64,000 nucleotides of DNA from Leifsonia xyli (GCA_001647635.1 CP014761.1:124001-188000); one strand, 5' to 3'. Shown: positions 46,298-55,395, counted from the stretch's first letter. A program made the numbers and translations. Notes: generated by a model not told the origin, from the letters alone.

Positions 46298-47518
46298 TCA
46301 CGCCTCGGCGATGTGGCGGCGGCGGCGCCGGACGCCCTCGGCTCCGGCGGCGGCCAGCAGCACCCCTCCGGCGAGTGCGAGGCCGCCGGGCTCGACGATC
46401 GGCCCACCAAGCGGTTGGGCCACGTTGAGCACCACGGTCGCGGTCGTGATCGTGCCCTTGTCGTCCTGCTGGACTGTGATCTTCGATCCGTCGGCGGGGG
46501 TCAGCGCTCCCGAGGCGGGCTGGCAGGACCAGGTCCCCGTCGCGCCGACGGTGGTCGTGCAGACCGTGTTCCCGGACGCGTCCTTGACCGTGACGGTCGC
46601 ACCCGGCTGCCCGGTGCCGGTGAACGGGCTCTTGCCATCGTTCAGGTACTCGCTGCCGTTCGTGGGGCTGGTGATGGCCACCGCGGCCCGCGCGGGAGGT
46701 GGGGTCGGTGCGTCGACGGTGAACGTGCTGGATGCGGTGCTGCCGTTGCTGCTCTGTGTGGCGGTGAGGGTGTTGGACCCGTTCGGCAGCGGCGTGGTCA
46801 GTGTCAGCGACCAGTCCCCGCTGCTGTTGACGGGTGCGGTGCCCAGGGTCTGGCCGGCGCCGTTCTTCACGGTGACTGTGTCCCCGGGGTGGGCGGTGCC
46901 GGTCACCGTCGGCGTCGCCGTCGTGATCGTCGACCCCGTTGCGGGGGAAGTGAGGGTCACGGGTACGGCGACGGTGAACGTGCTGGACGCTGTGTTGCCG
47001 TCGCTGCTCTGTGTCGCGGTGAGGGTGTTCGACCCGTTCGGCAGCGGGGAGGTGGGCATGAACGACCAGTTGCCGTTCCCGTCCGCGACGGTCGTTCCCA
47101 GGGTCTTTCCGGAACCGTCTTTGATCGTGACCGTGTCACCCGGCTTGGCCGTACCAGACAGCCTCGGAGTCGCCGAGGTGACGGTCGACCCGGGGCCGGG
47201 CGAGTCGAACGAGGCAGTATACGTCGTAACCGTCGAGTATGTAGGCGAGGCCTCGCCCAGGTCGAACCACTGAAAGTCCTGTCCGAAATTCACAAGACCC
47301 CAATAGCCACAATAGTTTCTGTTGAACACGGCGTCATATTGAAGGGTTCCGACCGGGCAATACCAACCGGTTTGCACCTGGCTCTGGTGTGCGGTCGCGT
47401 TAGCCGGCGCGGCAATGCCGATAGCGAGAGCGCCCGCCGTGAGGGCGATGCCGCCGACGCTGAGGAGAGTCTTCCTGGCGTGACGATGGGCGACGTTTGT
47501 GGATCGGGTTTGTGACAT
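46298..47518 (-). CDS. Secreted repetitive Ig-like surface protein with C-terminal anchor
   Basis: This 406-residue protein has a clear signal peptide (LLSVGGIALTAGALAIGIAA, cleavage after ANA-TA near 42). A Cys/Trp/Tyr-rich segment (WYCPVGTLQYDAVFNRNYCG) follows, then three Ig-like (Big-type) repeats at about 100-185, 186-272 and 280-365. Repeats 1 and 2 are nearly identical over PLPNGSNTLTATQSS and TASSTFTV. The C-terminus has a hydrophobic helix (GGLALAGGVLLAAAGAEG) and RRRRR, a membrane anchor like sortase substrates, but no LPxTG is present. It sits between recG and coaD, which are usually adjacent in related genomes, so it looks like an insertion. Adhesion is a guess. Confidence 0.82.
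   Translation of the reverse strand: MSQTRSTNVAHRHARKTLLSVGGIALTAGALAIGIAAPANATAHQSQVQTGWYCPVGTLQYDAVFNRNYCGYWGLVNFGQDFQWFDLGEASPTYSTVTTYTASFDSPGPGSTVTSATPRLSGTAKPGDTVTIKDGSGKTLGTTVADGNGNWSFMPTSPLPNGSNTLTATQSSDGNTASSTFTVAVPVTLTSPATGSTITTATPTVTGTAHPGDTVTVKNGAGQTLGTAPVNSSGDWSLTLTTPLPNGSNTLTATQSSNGSTASSTFTVDAPTPPPARAAVAITSPTNGSEYLNDGKSPFTGTGQPGATVTVKDASGNTVCTTTVGATGTWSCQPASGALTPADGSKITVQQDDKGTITTATVVLNVAQPLGGPIVEPGGLALAGGVLLAAAGAEGVRRRRRHIAEA
46716..46792 (-). repeat. 77-base near-identical repeat, unit A (second copy at 46971-47047)
   Basis: The stretches 46716-46792 and 46971-47047 are 77 bases each, near-identical, direct and 255 bases apart, matching one Ig-like domain (85 codons). The DNA-level similarity, stronger than needed for the protein, points to recent duplication or gene conversion and allows repeat-number change. 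Confidence 0.82.
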
Positions 47519-47610
47519 GGCCGTTCTCTCGGGTCGAGGGTTTGACGTTGATGAGGCAAACTGCCCCTACAGATGGAGACCTCGGGGAGAGGGGCCGTCT
47601 GACGGTCGCG

Positions 47611-47684
47611 CGGTAACGGTTCGATAACGGTTGGCGTCCAGCAGGTCGCCGGGCCGTTATCCGGGTGGAACCCGTTGGTAACGG
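47611..47684. promoter_or_regulatory. Array of TAACGG motifs between the surface-protein gene and coaD
   Basis: TAACGGTT occurs at 47614-47621 and 47625-47632, exactly 11 bases apart. CCGTTATCC follows at about 47654-47662 in the opposite sense, and GGTAACGG at 47677-47684. Eleven-base direct repeats are typical binding sites of OmpR-family response regulators (MtrA or PhoP in actinobacteria). The array probably controls the surface-protein gene. The regulator is not identified. Confidence 0.55.
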
Positions 47685-47728
47685 ATTCACAACGAAATGC
47701 CGGTTTCCGCGGGATAGTCTGAAGGCCT

Positions 47729-48211
47729 ATGAACAGGATCGCCGTTGTCCCTGGATCGTTCGACCCGGTCACCCTCGGGCACCTCGATGTCATCGAACGT
47801 GCCGCCCGGATCTGGGACGAGGTCCACGTCGTGGTGGTCCACAATCCCGACAAGACGGCGCTGCTGCCCATCGCGCAGCGGGTCGCCCTCATCGAGAAGT
47901 CGATCGAAGACGCCGGCATCGTCGGCAACATCGTCATCGCGTCCTGGTCGGTCGGCCTGCTCGTCGACTACTGCACCGACGTGGGCGCCCATGTTCTGGT
48001 GAAGGGCATCCGCTCGCAGGTGGATGTGACCTACGAGACGCCGATGGCGATCGTCAACCGGCATCTGGCCGATGTGGAGACCGTGTTCCTGCTGCCGAAC
48101 CCGGCGAACGCGCACGTGTCGAGCTCGCTGGTGCGCCAGGTGTCCGCCCTGGGCGGCGACGTCAGCCCGTACGTGCCACCGGCCGTGCACGAGTACCTCC
48201 AGGAGACGTGA
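47729..48211 (+). CDS. coaD: Pantetheine-phosphate adenylyltransferase
   Basis: CoaD makes dephospho-CoA, the fourth step of CoA synthesis. The 160-residue protein has [20 protein letters not shown] with the HxGH-like [44 protein letters not shown] and [20 protein letters not shown], all canonical. TAGTCT (47715-47720), eight bases before ATG 47729, indicates a leaderless transcript. The usual neighbours recG/rsmD lie upstream but are separated by the surface protein, and DUF177/rpmF downstream are separated by the second MoxR set. Confidence 0.96.
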   Translation: MNRIAVVPGSFDPVTLGHLDVIERAARIWDEVHVVVVHNPDKTALLPIAQRVALIEKSIEDAGIVGNIVIASWSVGLLVDYCTDVGAHVLVKGIRSQVDVTYETPMAIVNRHLADVETVFLLPNPANAHVSSSLVRQVSALGGDVSPYVPPAVHEYLQET

Positions 48212-48219
48212 GCCGAGCC

Positions 48220-49287
48220 ATGAACAGTTACGCGACGCGCCAGCCCACCGAATCGTCCGTCGCGCCCGAGGAGGAGACGGACGCCGCCCCCGGCATGGGC
48301 CTGGACGAGCTGCGCCGCGCCGCCGAGCAGATCACCGCCAACGTGGAGTCGGTCATCGACGGCAAGCACGAGGCGGTGCAGACCGCGCTGGTCGTGCTGC
48401 TGGCCGAGGGGCATCTGCTGATCGAGGACGTGCCCGGCGTCGGCAAGACCATGCTCGCGAAGTCGCTGGCGAAGTCGGTGGACTGCAGCGTCAGCCGTAT
48501 CCAGTTCACGCCCGACCTGCTGCCCAGCGACGTCACGGGCGTCTCGGTCTACAACCAGGCCGAGCGGCGGTTCGAGTTCAAGCCGGGCGCGATCTTCGCG
48601 AACATCGTCATCGGCGACGAGATCAACCGCGCCAGCCCCAAGACGCAGTCGGCGCTGCTCGAGTGCATGGAGGAGCGCCAGGTCACGGTCGACGGGTCGA
48701 CGTATCCGCTCGCCGCGCCCTTCATCGTTGTCGCAACGCAGAACCCGGTCGAGATGGAGGGCACCTACGCCCTGCCGGAGGCCCAGCGGGACCGCTTCAT
48801 GGCCCGCATCGCCATGGGGTACCCCGATGAGGGCTCGGAGCTCGCCATGCTGACCACGCGCGACACGTCGAGCCCCCTGTCCCGCATCCGTCCCGTCGTG
48901 ACCTCGGACGAGCTGCGGGCCATGATGGTGACCGCGCGCAGCGTGTTCGCCTCGACGCCGGTCAAGCAGTACGCCGTGGACCTCGTGCGCGCCACCCGCG
49001 AGGACCGCGACCTGCGCCTCGGCGCGAGTCCCCGCGCCACCCTGCAGCTCATCCGCGCCGCCAAGGCGACGGCGGCGCTGGCGGGACGCGACTTCGTGCT
49101 CCCGGACGACGTGGACGCGCTGGCCGTGCCAGTGCTCGGCCACCGCCTCCTCCCCACCAGCCGCGCCCTCGGCCACCATCACGAGAGCGCCCCCGTTATC
49201 GCGGACATCGTGCGCCGCATCGTCTCCTCCACGCCCGTGCCGGTCGGTTCGGGCGCGCCCGCGCCGGTGCGGGGAACCGGGCGCTAG
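48220..49287 (+). CDS. MoxR-family AAA+ ATPase (second copy)
   Basis: This 355-residue ATPase has Walker A GVGKTMLAKSLAKSVDC (about 79-95), Walker B IVIGDEINRASPKTQSALLE, sensor ATQNPVEMEGTYALPEAQRD and a C-terminal lid with GASPRATLQLIRAAKATAAL. It has a longer, Glu-rich N-terminus than the copy at 29186. It begins nine bases after coaD and is followed by DUF58 and transglutaminase genes with minimal gaps. It probably chaperones or remodels those partners. Confidence 0.92.
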   Translation: MNSYATRQPTESSVAPEEETDAAPGMGLDELRRAAEQITANVESVIDGKHEAVQTALVVLLAEGHLLIEDVPGVGKTMLAKSLAKSVDCSVSRIQFTPDLLPSDVTGVSVYNQAERRFEFKPGAIFANIVIGDEINRASPKTQSALLECMEERQVTVDGSTYPLAAPFIVVATQNPVEMEGTYALPEAQRDRFMARIAMGYPDEGSELAMLTTRDTSSPLSRIRPVVTSDELRAMMVTARSVFASTPVKQYAVDLVRATREDRDLRLGASPRATLQLIRAAKATAALAGRDFVLPDDVDALAVPVLGHRLLPTSRALGHHHESAPVIADIVRRIVSSTPVPVGSGAPAPVRGTGR

Positions 49288-49288
49288 C

Positions 49289-50614
49289 GTGCCCGGCCGT
49301 GGTCGCGCCTCGTCGCCGCTGAAGCGGCCGCGCCCGACCGCTCGCGGCTGGACGCTCGGCGCCGTGGGCGGGGTGGCCCTCATCGCGTCGGCGGTGTTCG
49401 GACGAACCGACGTGCTGTTCGTCGGCGTGTTCCTGACCGTGCTGCCGCTGGCCGCGATGATCTCGGTGACCGTCGACCGGCCGCGGTTGACGGTGACGCG
49501 CAGCTTCCACCCCGACGTGGTCGCGGTGGGGGAGCAGGCGACCATCGTGACCACGGCCCGCAACCAGTCCCCGCGGCCGAGCCCCGCGGCACGCTGGCGC
49601 GAGTCGGCCCCGGCCGTGGTGGGGGTGCAGCCGTCGGCGCCGTTCCCGCGCCTCGGCGCGCACCAACCCGAGGCGGTGCGCGGCCGCGACACGGTCGTGC
49701 TGCGCCAGGATGTCGTGCCCGAGCGCCGGGGAGCGCACGCCGTCGGCCCGCTGATCGTGAGCCGCACCGATCCCTTCGGCGTCGCCTACGCCGAGTACGC
49801 GATCGGCCAGCCCAGGCAGCTGCTCGTCACGCCTCGCGTGGTCCCGCTGTCGCGCGGCGAGCTGGATGTCGCCCACAGCGAGGGGACGGAGCACGAGCTG
49901 CTGCGCCACAGCATCCCGAGCGCCGACGAGCTGATCGCGCGCGAGTACCGGCCGGGCGACCCGCTGCGGCGGGTGCACTGGCGTGCGACCGCCCGGCACG
50001 ATCAGCTGATGGTCCGGCAGGAGGAGCAGCGCAGCAACCCGGAGTCCTGGATGCTGATGGACACGTGCTCGGTGTCCGGCGCCTCCGGCGACGCCGCCGA
50101 GTTCGAGACGCTCGTCGACCTCGTCGCGTCGATCGGTGTCCACCTGCTCGACGAGGGTTTCGTCGTCAGCGTGGTCGAGACGGGGGAGCGGCAACTCTCC
50201 GGCCGCAGCGGCGCCGGCCGCACGGGCACGCTCGGATCGATTACCGCCACCTACGACACCGGCAGCGCGGATCGGATGCTGCTCGCCGACCTCGCCGCCG
50301 TGGAGTCGTCCGCGGTCGAGCGCGATGACGCCGTCTCGGAGCTCGGGGCGGGTCTGCGCAAGGCGGGTCGCGCAGTGCCCGTCTTCGCTGTGCTCGGCGG
50401 GGTCCCGGGCGAACTCGGGGCGCTGGCGTCGCTCCGGTCGATGGGCGACCCCGCGGTCGCGTTCGTCGCCGCGTCCGTTCCGGTCGAGGTGGTGGAGGTG
50501 CTCGCGGACGCCGGCTGGCTCTGTGTGACGTTCAGCGCCGGGGACGACCCGGCGGACAGCTGGCAGCGCGCGCTGCACCGCCAGCGGGCGAGGGTGGTGT
50601 CCCGTGGCGACTGA
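49289..50614 (+). CDS. DUF58-domain membrane protein (second copy)
   Basis: This 441-residue protein has two membrane helices (about 20-58) and the DUF58 signature AREYRPGDPLRRVHWRATAR (about 215-234), then LMVRQEEQRS. A VWA-like fold with WMLMDTCSVSG follows, although the first metal-site residues differ from true VWA domains. GTG 49289 follows the MoxR stop at once. Its end overlaps the transglutaminase start by 11 bases. The same order recurs at 29186-33883. Confidence 0.9.
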   Translation: MPGRGRASSPLKRPRPTARGWTLGAVGGVALIASAVFGRTDVLFVGVFLTVLPLAAMISVTVDRPRLTVTRSFHPDVVAVGEQATIVTTARNQSPRPSPAARWRESAPAVVGVQPSAPFPRLGAHQPEAVRGRDTVVLRQDVVPERRGAHAVGPLIVSRTDPFGVAYAEYAIGQPRQLLVTPRVVPLSRGELDVAHSEGTEHELLRHSIPSADELIAREYRPGDPLRRVHWRATARHDQLMVRQEEQRSNPESWMLMDTCSVSGASGDAAEFETLVDLVASIGVHLLDEGFVVSVVETGERQLSGRSGAGRTGTLGSITATYDTGSADRMLLADLAAVESSAVERDDAVSELGAGLRKAGRAVPVFAVLGGVPGELGALASLRSMGDPAVAFVAASVPVEVVEVLADAGWLCVTFSAGDDPADSWQRALHRQRARVVSRGD

Positions 50615-52871
50615 GTCCCTCGCGTTCGCCGTTCCCCGTGTCGCAGCTCGCCGCCGGGTCGGCTACTGGCGGCTCACCGGTGCGATGATCCTCCAGGTGC
50701 TGGCGCTGAGCTACGCGCTGGTCGGTCTCATCCAGGGCTTCGGGTGGTGGTTCGCGCTCGTCGGGGCTGCCGCCCTGGTGCTCGTCACCGGCGCCGGGCT
50801 GCGGAGTGCGGGCGTGCCGCGCGGCGTCGTCCCCGTGCTCCTGCTGATCGAGTCGGCGGCGATCATGACGGCGGCGTTCGGGCGCGGGACCGGGCTGCTC
50901 GGCCTCATCCCGACCCCCGCGACGGTAGCCGGCTGGGGAGAGTACCTGCAGCAGGCGATGCTCTCCATCTACCAGCAGGGGACGCCGGCGGAGGCGCTGC
51001 CCGAATTCCTCTTCCTCGTCGTCGGCGGCGGCTGCTTGCTCGCGTTGATGCTGGACACCCTCGCCGTCGCCGTCCGCACGCCGGCGTTCACGGCGCTGGC
51101 GGTCGCCGCCGTGCTCGTGGTGCCCGGCGCGCTGCTCGGCGACGGACTCGACCCGTTCGCCCTGGCCGCCTCCGCCGCGGCCTACCTGTGGCTGCTGCGC
51201 AGCGACGTCCGCACCCGCCGGTCGGCGACGCCGCGCCCCGGTGCGGCGCTCTCGGTCGGCGCCTCCGCGGTCGCGGTCGCGGTGGTGCTCGCCGGCACGG
51301 CGCCGGGCTTCGAGCAGGGCGGGGCCACCTCGTTCACAGCCGGCGGCATCTCGATCGGCGGGACGGTCACCCCGCTGGTCGACCTCGGCAAGGACCTTCG
51401 CCGTCCGGCCGCCGTCCGGGCGCTGACGTACACGACCAACGCGGCGAACGGACAGTACCTCAAGCTCGCCTCCCTCGACCAGTTCACCGGGTCGGTCTGG
51501 AAGCACCGCGAGCGCGACACGAACCGCCTCACCGACGGCGCGACGATAGGACCGGTCGCCGGGCTCTCAAGCGCGGTCAAGACCACGAAGATCAGCACGA
51601 CCATCGAGATCGACCAGATGACCAGCCGCTGGCTGCCCGCTCCCGCGCCGGTCCGGTCGGTGAAGGGCCTGAGCGGCACCTGGTCGTGGAATCCGGACGA
51701 CCTCACCATCGGCGGCATCAACTCCACCACGCAGGGCCAGAAGTACACCGCGACGAGCCTCGTGCTGCAGCCGACGGCCGACCAGCTCAAGGCGGCGGGC
51801 GGGATCGTGCCGCAGGACGTGCAGCGCGACCTGTTCCTCCCGCCGCGCATGCCCCCGATCATCGAGCAGACGGCGCTCGACGCCACGAAGGACGCGGTCA
51901 CCGAGTACGACAAGGCCGTCGCGCTGCAGGACTACTTCCGCGACAACGGCTTCGTGTACTCCACGCAGACGCCGCTGAAGCAGGGCTTCGACGGCGACGG
52001 CGCCCGGGTCATCGCCCGCTTCCTCGACGTGAAGAGCGGATACTGCGTCCACTACGCCTCGGCGATGGCGCTGATGGCACGCACGTTGGGCATCCCGTCA
52101 CGCGTCGCCGAGGGCTACCTGCCCGGCGCCACCAGCGGCGGCTCGGCGTCGAACCCGGGGCAGTACACGGTCACCAGCGACGACCTGCACGCCTGGCCCG
52201 AGCTCTACTTCGCGGGCGTCGGCTGGGTGTCGTTCGAGCCGACCGTCGGCCGTGGCTCCGTGCCGGACTACACTCGCCCGCAGACGGACGCCGCCGCCCC
52301 GGCGCCGACCTCGACGTCGACGTCCGGAGCGGCGCCGAAGGCCCTGGTGCCCACCGACCCGGCGAACCAGACCGGCTCCGCCAGCTTCGCCGCTCCGTCG
52401 GCCGCCCAGCCGCTCGCGACGGGTATCGGCGTGGGCCTGCTGGTCGTCGCGGTGCTGCTCATCCCCGCCGTCTGGCGCCGGCTCCGGAGGCGCAGACGCC
52501 TGCACGAGCTGAACGACGAGTGGGGCGGGGCCACGCTCGTCTGGGACGAGCTGCGCGACACCGTCCGCGACCTGGGATGGAGCGCCCCGCCGACCGAGAC
52601 ACCGCGCGTCTTCGCCGGGCGGATCGCGGCCGCGGTCGCCGGCACCCCGGGGGAGGACGCGGTCGCGCGTCTGCTCGCAGCCCTGGAACGCTCCGCTTAC
52701 GGCCCGCCGACACGCCGGTGGGCGGGCGGCCTCGCCGACGACCTGACGGCCGTCGTTTCCGCCCTGGAGGCGCAGGCGGGCGCCGCACTCCGGGTCAAGG
52801 CGCTGCTGCTTCCTGTGTCCTTGCTGCCAGCGGGCTGGCCTTCCGCCGTCAGGACCCGGAGCGCCGCGTAA
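50604..52871 (+). CDS. Transglutaminase-like membrane protein (TgpA type), catalytic residues intact
   Basis: This 755-residue protein has N-terminal membrane helices (about 20-225), an exterior region, a transglutaminase core at about 460-560, a further helix (about 605-628) and a cytosolic tail. The core has SGYCVHYASAMALMARTLGI with the Cys nucleophile, LHAWPELYFAGVGWVSFEPT with the catalytic His, and the supporting acid. It could act as a protease or cross-linker on envelope proteins. A linker rich in Ala/Pro/Thr/Ser (about 575-600) follows. GTG 50604 overlaps the DUF58 gene. It contrasts with the pseudoenzyme encoded at 31514. Confidence 0.9.
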   Translation: MATESLAFAVPRVAARRRVGYWRLTGAMILQVLALSYALVGLIQGFGWWFALVGAAALVLVTGAGLRSAGVPRGVVPVLLLIESAAIMTAAFGRGTGLLGLIPTPATVAGWGEYLQQAMLSIYQQGTPAEALPEFLFLVVGGGCLLALMLDTLAVAVRTPAFTALAVAAVLVVPGALLGDGLDPFALAASAAAYLWLLRSDVRTRRSATPRPGAALSVGASAVAVAVVLAGTAPGFEQGGATSFTAGGISIGGTVTPLVDLGKDLRRPAAVRALTYTTNAANGQYLKLASLDQFTGSVWKHRERDTNRLTDGATIGPVAGLSSAVKTTKISTTIEIDQMTSRWLPAPAPVRSVKGLSGTWSWNPDDLTIGGINSTTQGQKYTATSLVLQPTADQLKAAGGIVPQDVQRDLFLPPRMPPIIEQTALDATKDAVTEYDKAVALQDYFRDNGFVYSTQTPLKQGFDGDGARVIARFLDVKSGYCVHYASAMALMARTLGIPSRVAEGYLPGATSGGSASNPGQYTVTSDDLHAWPELYFAGVGWVSFEPTVGRGSVPDYTRPQTDAAAPAPTSTSTSGAAPKALVPTDPANQTGSASFAAPSAAQPLATGIGVGLLVVAVLLIPAVWRRLRRRRRLHELNDEWGGATLVWDELRDTVRDLGWSAPPTETPRVFAGRIAAAVAGTPGEDAVARLLAALERSAYGPPTRRWAGGLADDLTAVVSALEAQAGAALRVKALLLPVSLLPAGWPSAVRTRSAA

Positions 52872-52874
52872 AAT
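52869..52874 (+). promoter_or_regulatory. -10 box of the DUF177-rpmF transcript
   Basis: TAAAAT lies eight bases before GTG 52883, consistent with a leaderless message. It overlaps the end of the transglutaminase gene. No clear -35 element is seen. Confidence 0.55.
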
Positions 52875-52882
52875 AGTCCCTC

Positions 52883-53455
52883 GTGACTACGAAGAACTCC
52901 CCGTACACCGTCAATGTGTACGACCTCATGCGCCATCCCGGCGCCATGCGCGAGCAGCGCATCAGCATCCCGGTCACGGAGAAGCTCGGCGAGGGCCTCA
53001 TCAGCGTGCCCGAGGGCGAGACCATCGATCTCGACCTCCGGCTCGAGTCGATGCACGAGGGCATCCTCGTCACCGCGGACGCCCAGAGCACCGCGGTCGG
53101 CGTCTGCGGTCGCTGCCTCATCGACATCGAGCAGCCCGTCCAAGTCGATTTCCAGGAACTTTTCGCGTATCCTTCTGACGAAGCTTTCGATTATGAGGTT
53201 CACGACGACCACGTGGATCTTGAACCTCTGATCAGGGATGCGGTGGTGCTGTCACTGCCGTTTCAGCCGGTGTGCCGGCCGGACTGCCCGGGTCTCGACC
53301 CCGAGACCGGGGAGAGGCTGGCGGATGTACCGGACCGCGAGCCCACCCAGAACATCGATCCTCGATGGTCTGCGCTGCGTGGGTTGGCCGGTTTCCAGGC
53401 TTCCGACACCGATGACCACCCGGATGTTTCCGGAACGAACACAGAGAAGAGATAG
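52883..53455 (+). CDS. DUF177 (YceD-like) protein
   Basis: This 190-residue protein has the DUF177 core ([60 protein letters not shown]) with two Cys in CxxC and a later [15 protein letters not shown]. Family members sit next to rpmF across bacteria and have been tied to 23S rRNA metabolism. GTG 52883 follows a -10 box. It is two bases from rpmF and shares a transcript with it. Confidence 0.92.
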   Translation: MTTKNSPYTVNVYDLMRHPGAMREQRISIPVTEKLGEGLISVPEGETIDLDLRLESMHEGILVTADAQSTAVGVCGRCLIDIEQPVQVDFQELFAYPSDEAFDYEVHDDHVDLEPLIRDAVVLSLPFQPVCRPDCPGLDPETGERLADVPDREPTQNIDPRWSALRGLAGFQASDTDDHPDVSGTNTEKR

Positions 53456-53457
53456 CC

Positions 53458-53661
53458 ATGGCCGTCCCCAAGCGGAAGCAGTCGCGCGCCAACACCCACG
53501 CCCGCCGTTCGCAGTGGAAGGCCTCGGCCCCCACGCTGGTCAAGACCATCGAGAACGGCAAGGTCACCTACAGCCTCCCGCACCGCGCCAAGGTGGTCGA
53601 GGACTCGGCGGGCACCGCCCTCTTCCTCGAGTACAAGGGCCGCAAGGTCGCCGACGTCTGA
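53458..53661 (+). CDS. rpmF: 50S ribosomal protein L32 (zinc-free form)
   Basis: This 67-residue protein starts [20 protein letters not shown], the typical L32 N-terminus. Many L32 proteins carry four Cys that hold zinc; none are present here, so it is the Cys-less paralogue type. In actinobacteria such forms can replace the zinc form under zinc limitation; whether this genome also has a zinc form cannot be seen here. It lies between DUF177 and rnc, the normal order. Confidence 0.95.
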   Translation: MAVPKRKQSRANTHARRSQWKASAPTLVKTIENGKVTYSLPHRAKVVEDSAGTALFLEYKGRKVADV

Positions 53662-53668
53662 TCGTCGC

Positions 53669-54382
53669 GTGGTCTCTGAGAAGATAGACCGCACTGCACT
53701 CCTCCAGAAGCTCGGGGTCGATATCGACCCCGAGCTTCTCGAGCTTGCGCTGACACACCGCTCGTACGCGTACGAGCACGGCGGCATCCCCAACAACGAG
53801 CGCCTCGAATTCCTCGGCGATTCGATCCTGGGGCAGGCGGTCACGGTGAAGCTGTTCCGCGAGAACCCGCACCTCGACGAGGGCGAGCTCGCCAAGCGGC
53901 GCGCCAGCCTCGTCAGCTCCGTCGCGCTGGCGGAGGTCGCCCGCGGTATCGGCCTGGGGGAGTACCTCCGACTGGGCCGTGGCGAGAACCAGAGCGGCGG
54001 ACGCGAGAAGGCGTCGATCCTGGCCGACACGGTCGAGGCGCTGATCGGCGCGACGTACCTGGACGCGGGCGGCGACGCCGCGACCGCACTGGTCCTGCGC
54101 CTGATCGAACCCCTGCTCGACGACCCGGACCGGTTCGGCGCAGCGATGGACCCCAAGACGAGCCTGCAGGAGGCGGCCGCCCACCGCGGCGCGGGTCTGC
54201 CCGTCTACACGGTCACGAATACCGGGCCGGACCACTCCAAGACCTTCCACGCCACCGTCGAGGTCGGCGGACTGGTCACGGCGACGGGCGAGGGCACGAG
54301 CAAGAAGCAGGCCGAGATGGCCGCGGCGCTCAGCGCCTGGACGGAACTGACGAGACGACGTGCCCGAGCTTCCCGAGGTTGA
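53669..54382 (+). CDS. rnc: Ribonuclease III
   Basis: This 237-residue dsRNA-specific endonuclease processes rRNA precursors. The catalytic domain has NERLEFLGDSILGQAVTVKL with the conserved Glu and Asp, and DTVEALIGATYLDAGGDAA with the second acidic cluster. The C-terminal dsRNA-binding domain runs from DPKTSLQEAAAHRG to TSKKQAEMAAALSAW. GTG 53669 is eight bases after rpmF. Its 3' end overlaps mutM by 23 bases. Confidence 0.96.
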   Translation: MVSEKIDRTALLQKLGVDIDPELLELALTHRSYAYEHGGIPNNERLEFLGDSILGQAVTVKLFRENPHLDEGELAKRRASLVSSVALAEVARGIGLGEYLRLGRGENQSGGREKASILADTVEALIGATYLDAGGDAATALVLRLIEPLLDDPDRFGAAMDPKTSLQEAAAHRGAGLPVYTVTNTGPDHSKTFHATVEVGGLVTATGEGTSKKQAEMAAALSAWTELTRRRARASRG

Positions 54383-55274
54383 GGTCGTCCGCGCCGGACT
54401 CGCCCCCGCGGTGACCGGCGCGACCATCCTCGGCGTGGAGGTCTTCGAGCCGCGGTCGCTGAAACGGCACGACCCCCTCGCCGGCGTCTTCGAGTCGCTG
54501 CTCACCGGCCGCACCATGCAGGGGCCGGTCCGCCGCGGCAAGTTCCTGTGGATCCCGCTCGAGGGCACGCCGCGACGCGCCATCGTCGCGCACCTCGGGA
54601 TGAGCGGCCAGATCCTGCTGCGCGAGCCCGGGACCGTCGAGGCCGGCCTGCTCCGCATCCGCCTGCACATCGAGAGCCCGGACCACGGCGAGCTCTGGGT
54701 TCACTTCGTCGACCAGCGCATCTTCGGATCCATGGCCGTCGACTCCCTCGTGCCGACGGACGACGGCGCACACGGCGGCCTCGGGACCGACGAGCCGCTC
54801 ATCCCGACCCAGGTCACGCACATCGCCCGGGACCCGCTGGACCCCGCGTTCGACGACGCCCGCTTCGCTGCGGCGCTCGCCCGAAAGAACACCGGCATCA
54901 AACGCGCCCTGCTCGACCAGACGCTCGTCAGCGGCATCGGCAACATCTACGCCGATGAGGCGCTGTGGGCCGCGCGCATCCACTACGCCCAGCCCGCGAA
55001 CTCGCTCGGCCGCGCGAAGGTCCGCACCCTCCTCGCCGAAATCCGTCACGTGCTCGAGAAGGCGCTGGCCGAGGGCGGGACCAGCTTCGACGCGCAGTAC
55101 GTCAACGTCAACGGCAACTCGGGCTACTTCTCCCACAGCCTCAACGCCTACGGCCGCCAGGGCGAGCCCTGCCCGCGCTGCGGCACCCCGATCGTCCGCG
55201 AGCAGTTCATGAACCGCGGCTCCCACTTCTGCCCGCACTGCCAGCGCTTGCGCGTCCCCCGCGCCGTCGCCTGA
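54360..55274 (+). CDS. mutM: Formamidopyrimidine-DNA glycosylase
   Basis: This 304-residue base-excision enzyme removes 8-oxoguanine and Fapy lesions. After Met it reads PELPEVEVVRAGL, supplying the catalytic Pro and the Glu at position 3. It then has KFLWIPLEG, GIGNIYADEALWAARIHYAQ and a C-terminal zinc finger CPRCGTPIVREQFMNRGSHF then CPHC. The GTG start is required by the PELPEVE motif. The gene overlaps rnc and forms the end of the DUF177-rpmF-rnc-mutM operon. Confidence 0.97.
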   Translation: MPELPEVEVVRAGLAPAVTGATILGVEVFEPRSLKRHDPLAGVFESLLTGRTMQGPVRRGKFLWIPLEGTPRRAIVAHLGMSGQILLREPGTVEAGLLRIRLHIESPDHGELWVHFVDQRIFGSMAVDSLVPTDDGAHGGLGTDEPLIPTQVTHIARDPLDPAFDDARFAAALARKNTGIKRALLDQTLVSGIGNIYADEALWAARIHYAQPANSLGRAKVRTLLAEIRHVLEKALAEGGTSFDAQYVNVNGNSGYFSHSLNAYGRQGEPCPRCGTPIVREQFMNRGSHFCPHCQRLRVPRAVA

Positions 55275-55310
55275 GCGGTCGACGACCTCCTCCCTTCCAG
55301 CTGCGTACAG

Positions 55311-55395
55311 AACGGAGGAGATCAGCCACGACACTCCGTTGGTTGTTACGAAATGGAGGAGAGCGCCATCGCGCGGAGTCGCACACTCCTCCGTT
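55311..55395. repeat. 85-base intergenic element with 10-base terminal inverted repeats
   Basis: AACGGAGGAG (55311-55320) is perfectly complementary to CTCCTCCGTT (55386-55395). Inside, CTCCGTT (55334-55340) can pair with AACGGAG at the left end, and AATGGAGGAG (55352-55361) can pair with the right arm, so the element can fold as one long stem or two hairpins. It resembles small intergenic repeats (REP or MITE-like). CTCCTCCGTTTT could also terminate mutM transcription. Confidence 0.65.

Noticed and set aside
46298..46400. Sortase LPxTG anchor in the surface protein
   Set aside because: The C-terminus has a helix and Arg tail but reads QPLGGPIVEPGG before them, without LPxTG or a clear variant.
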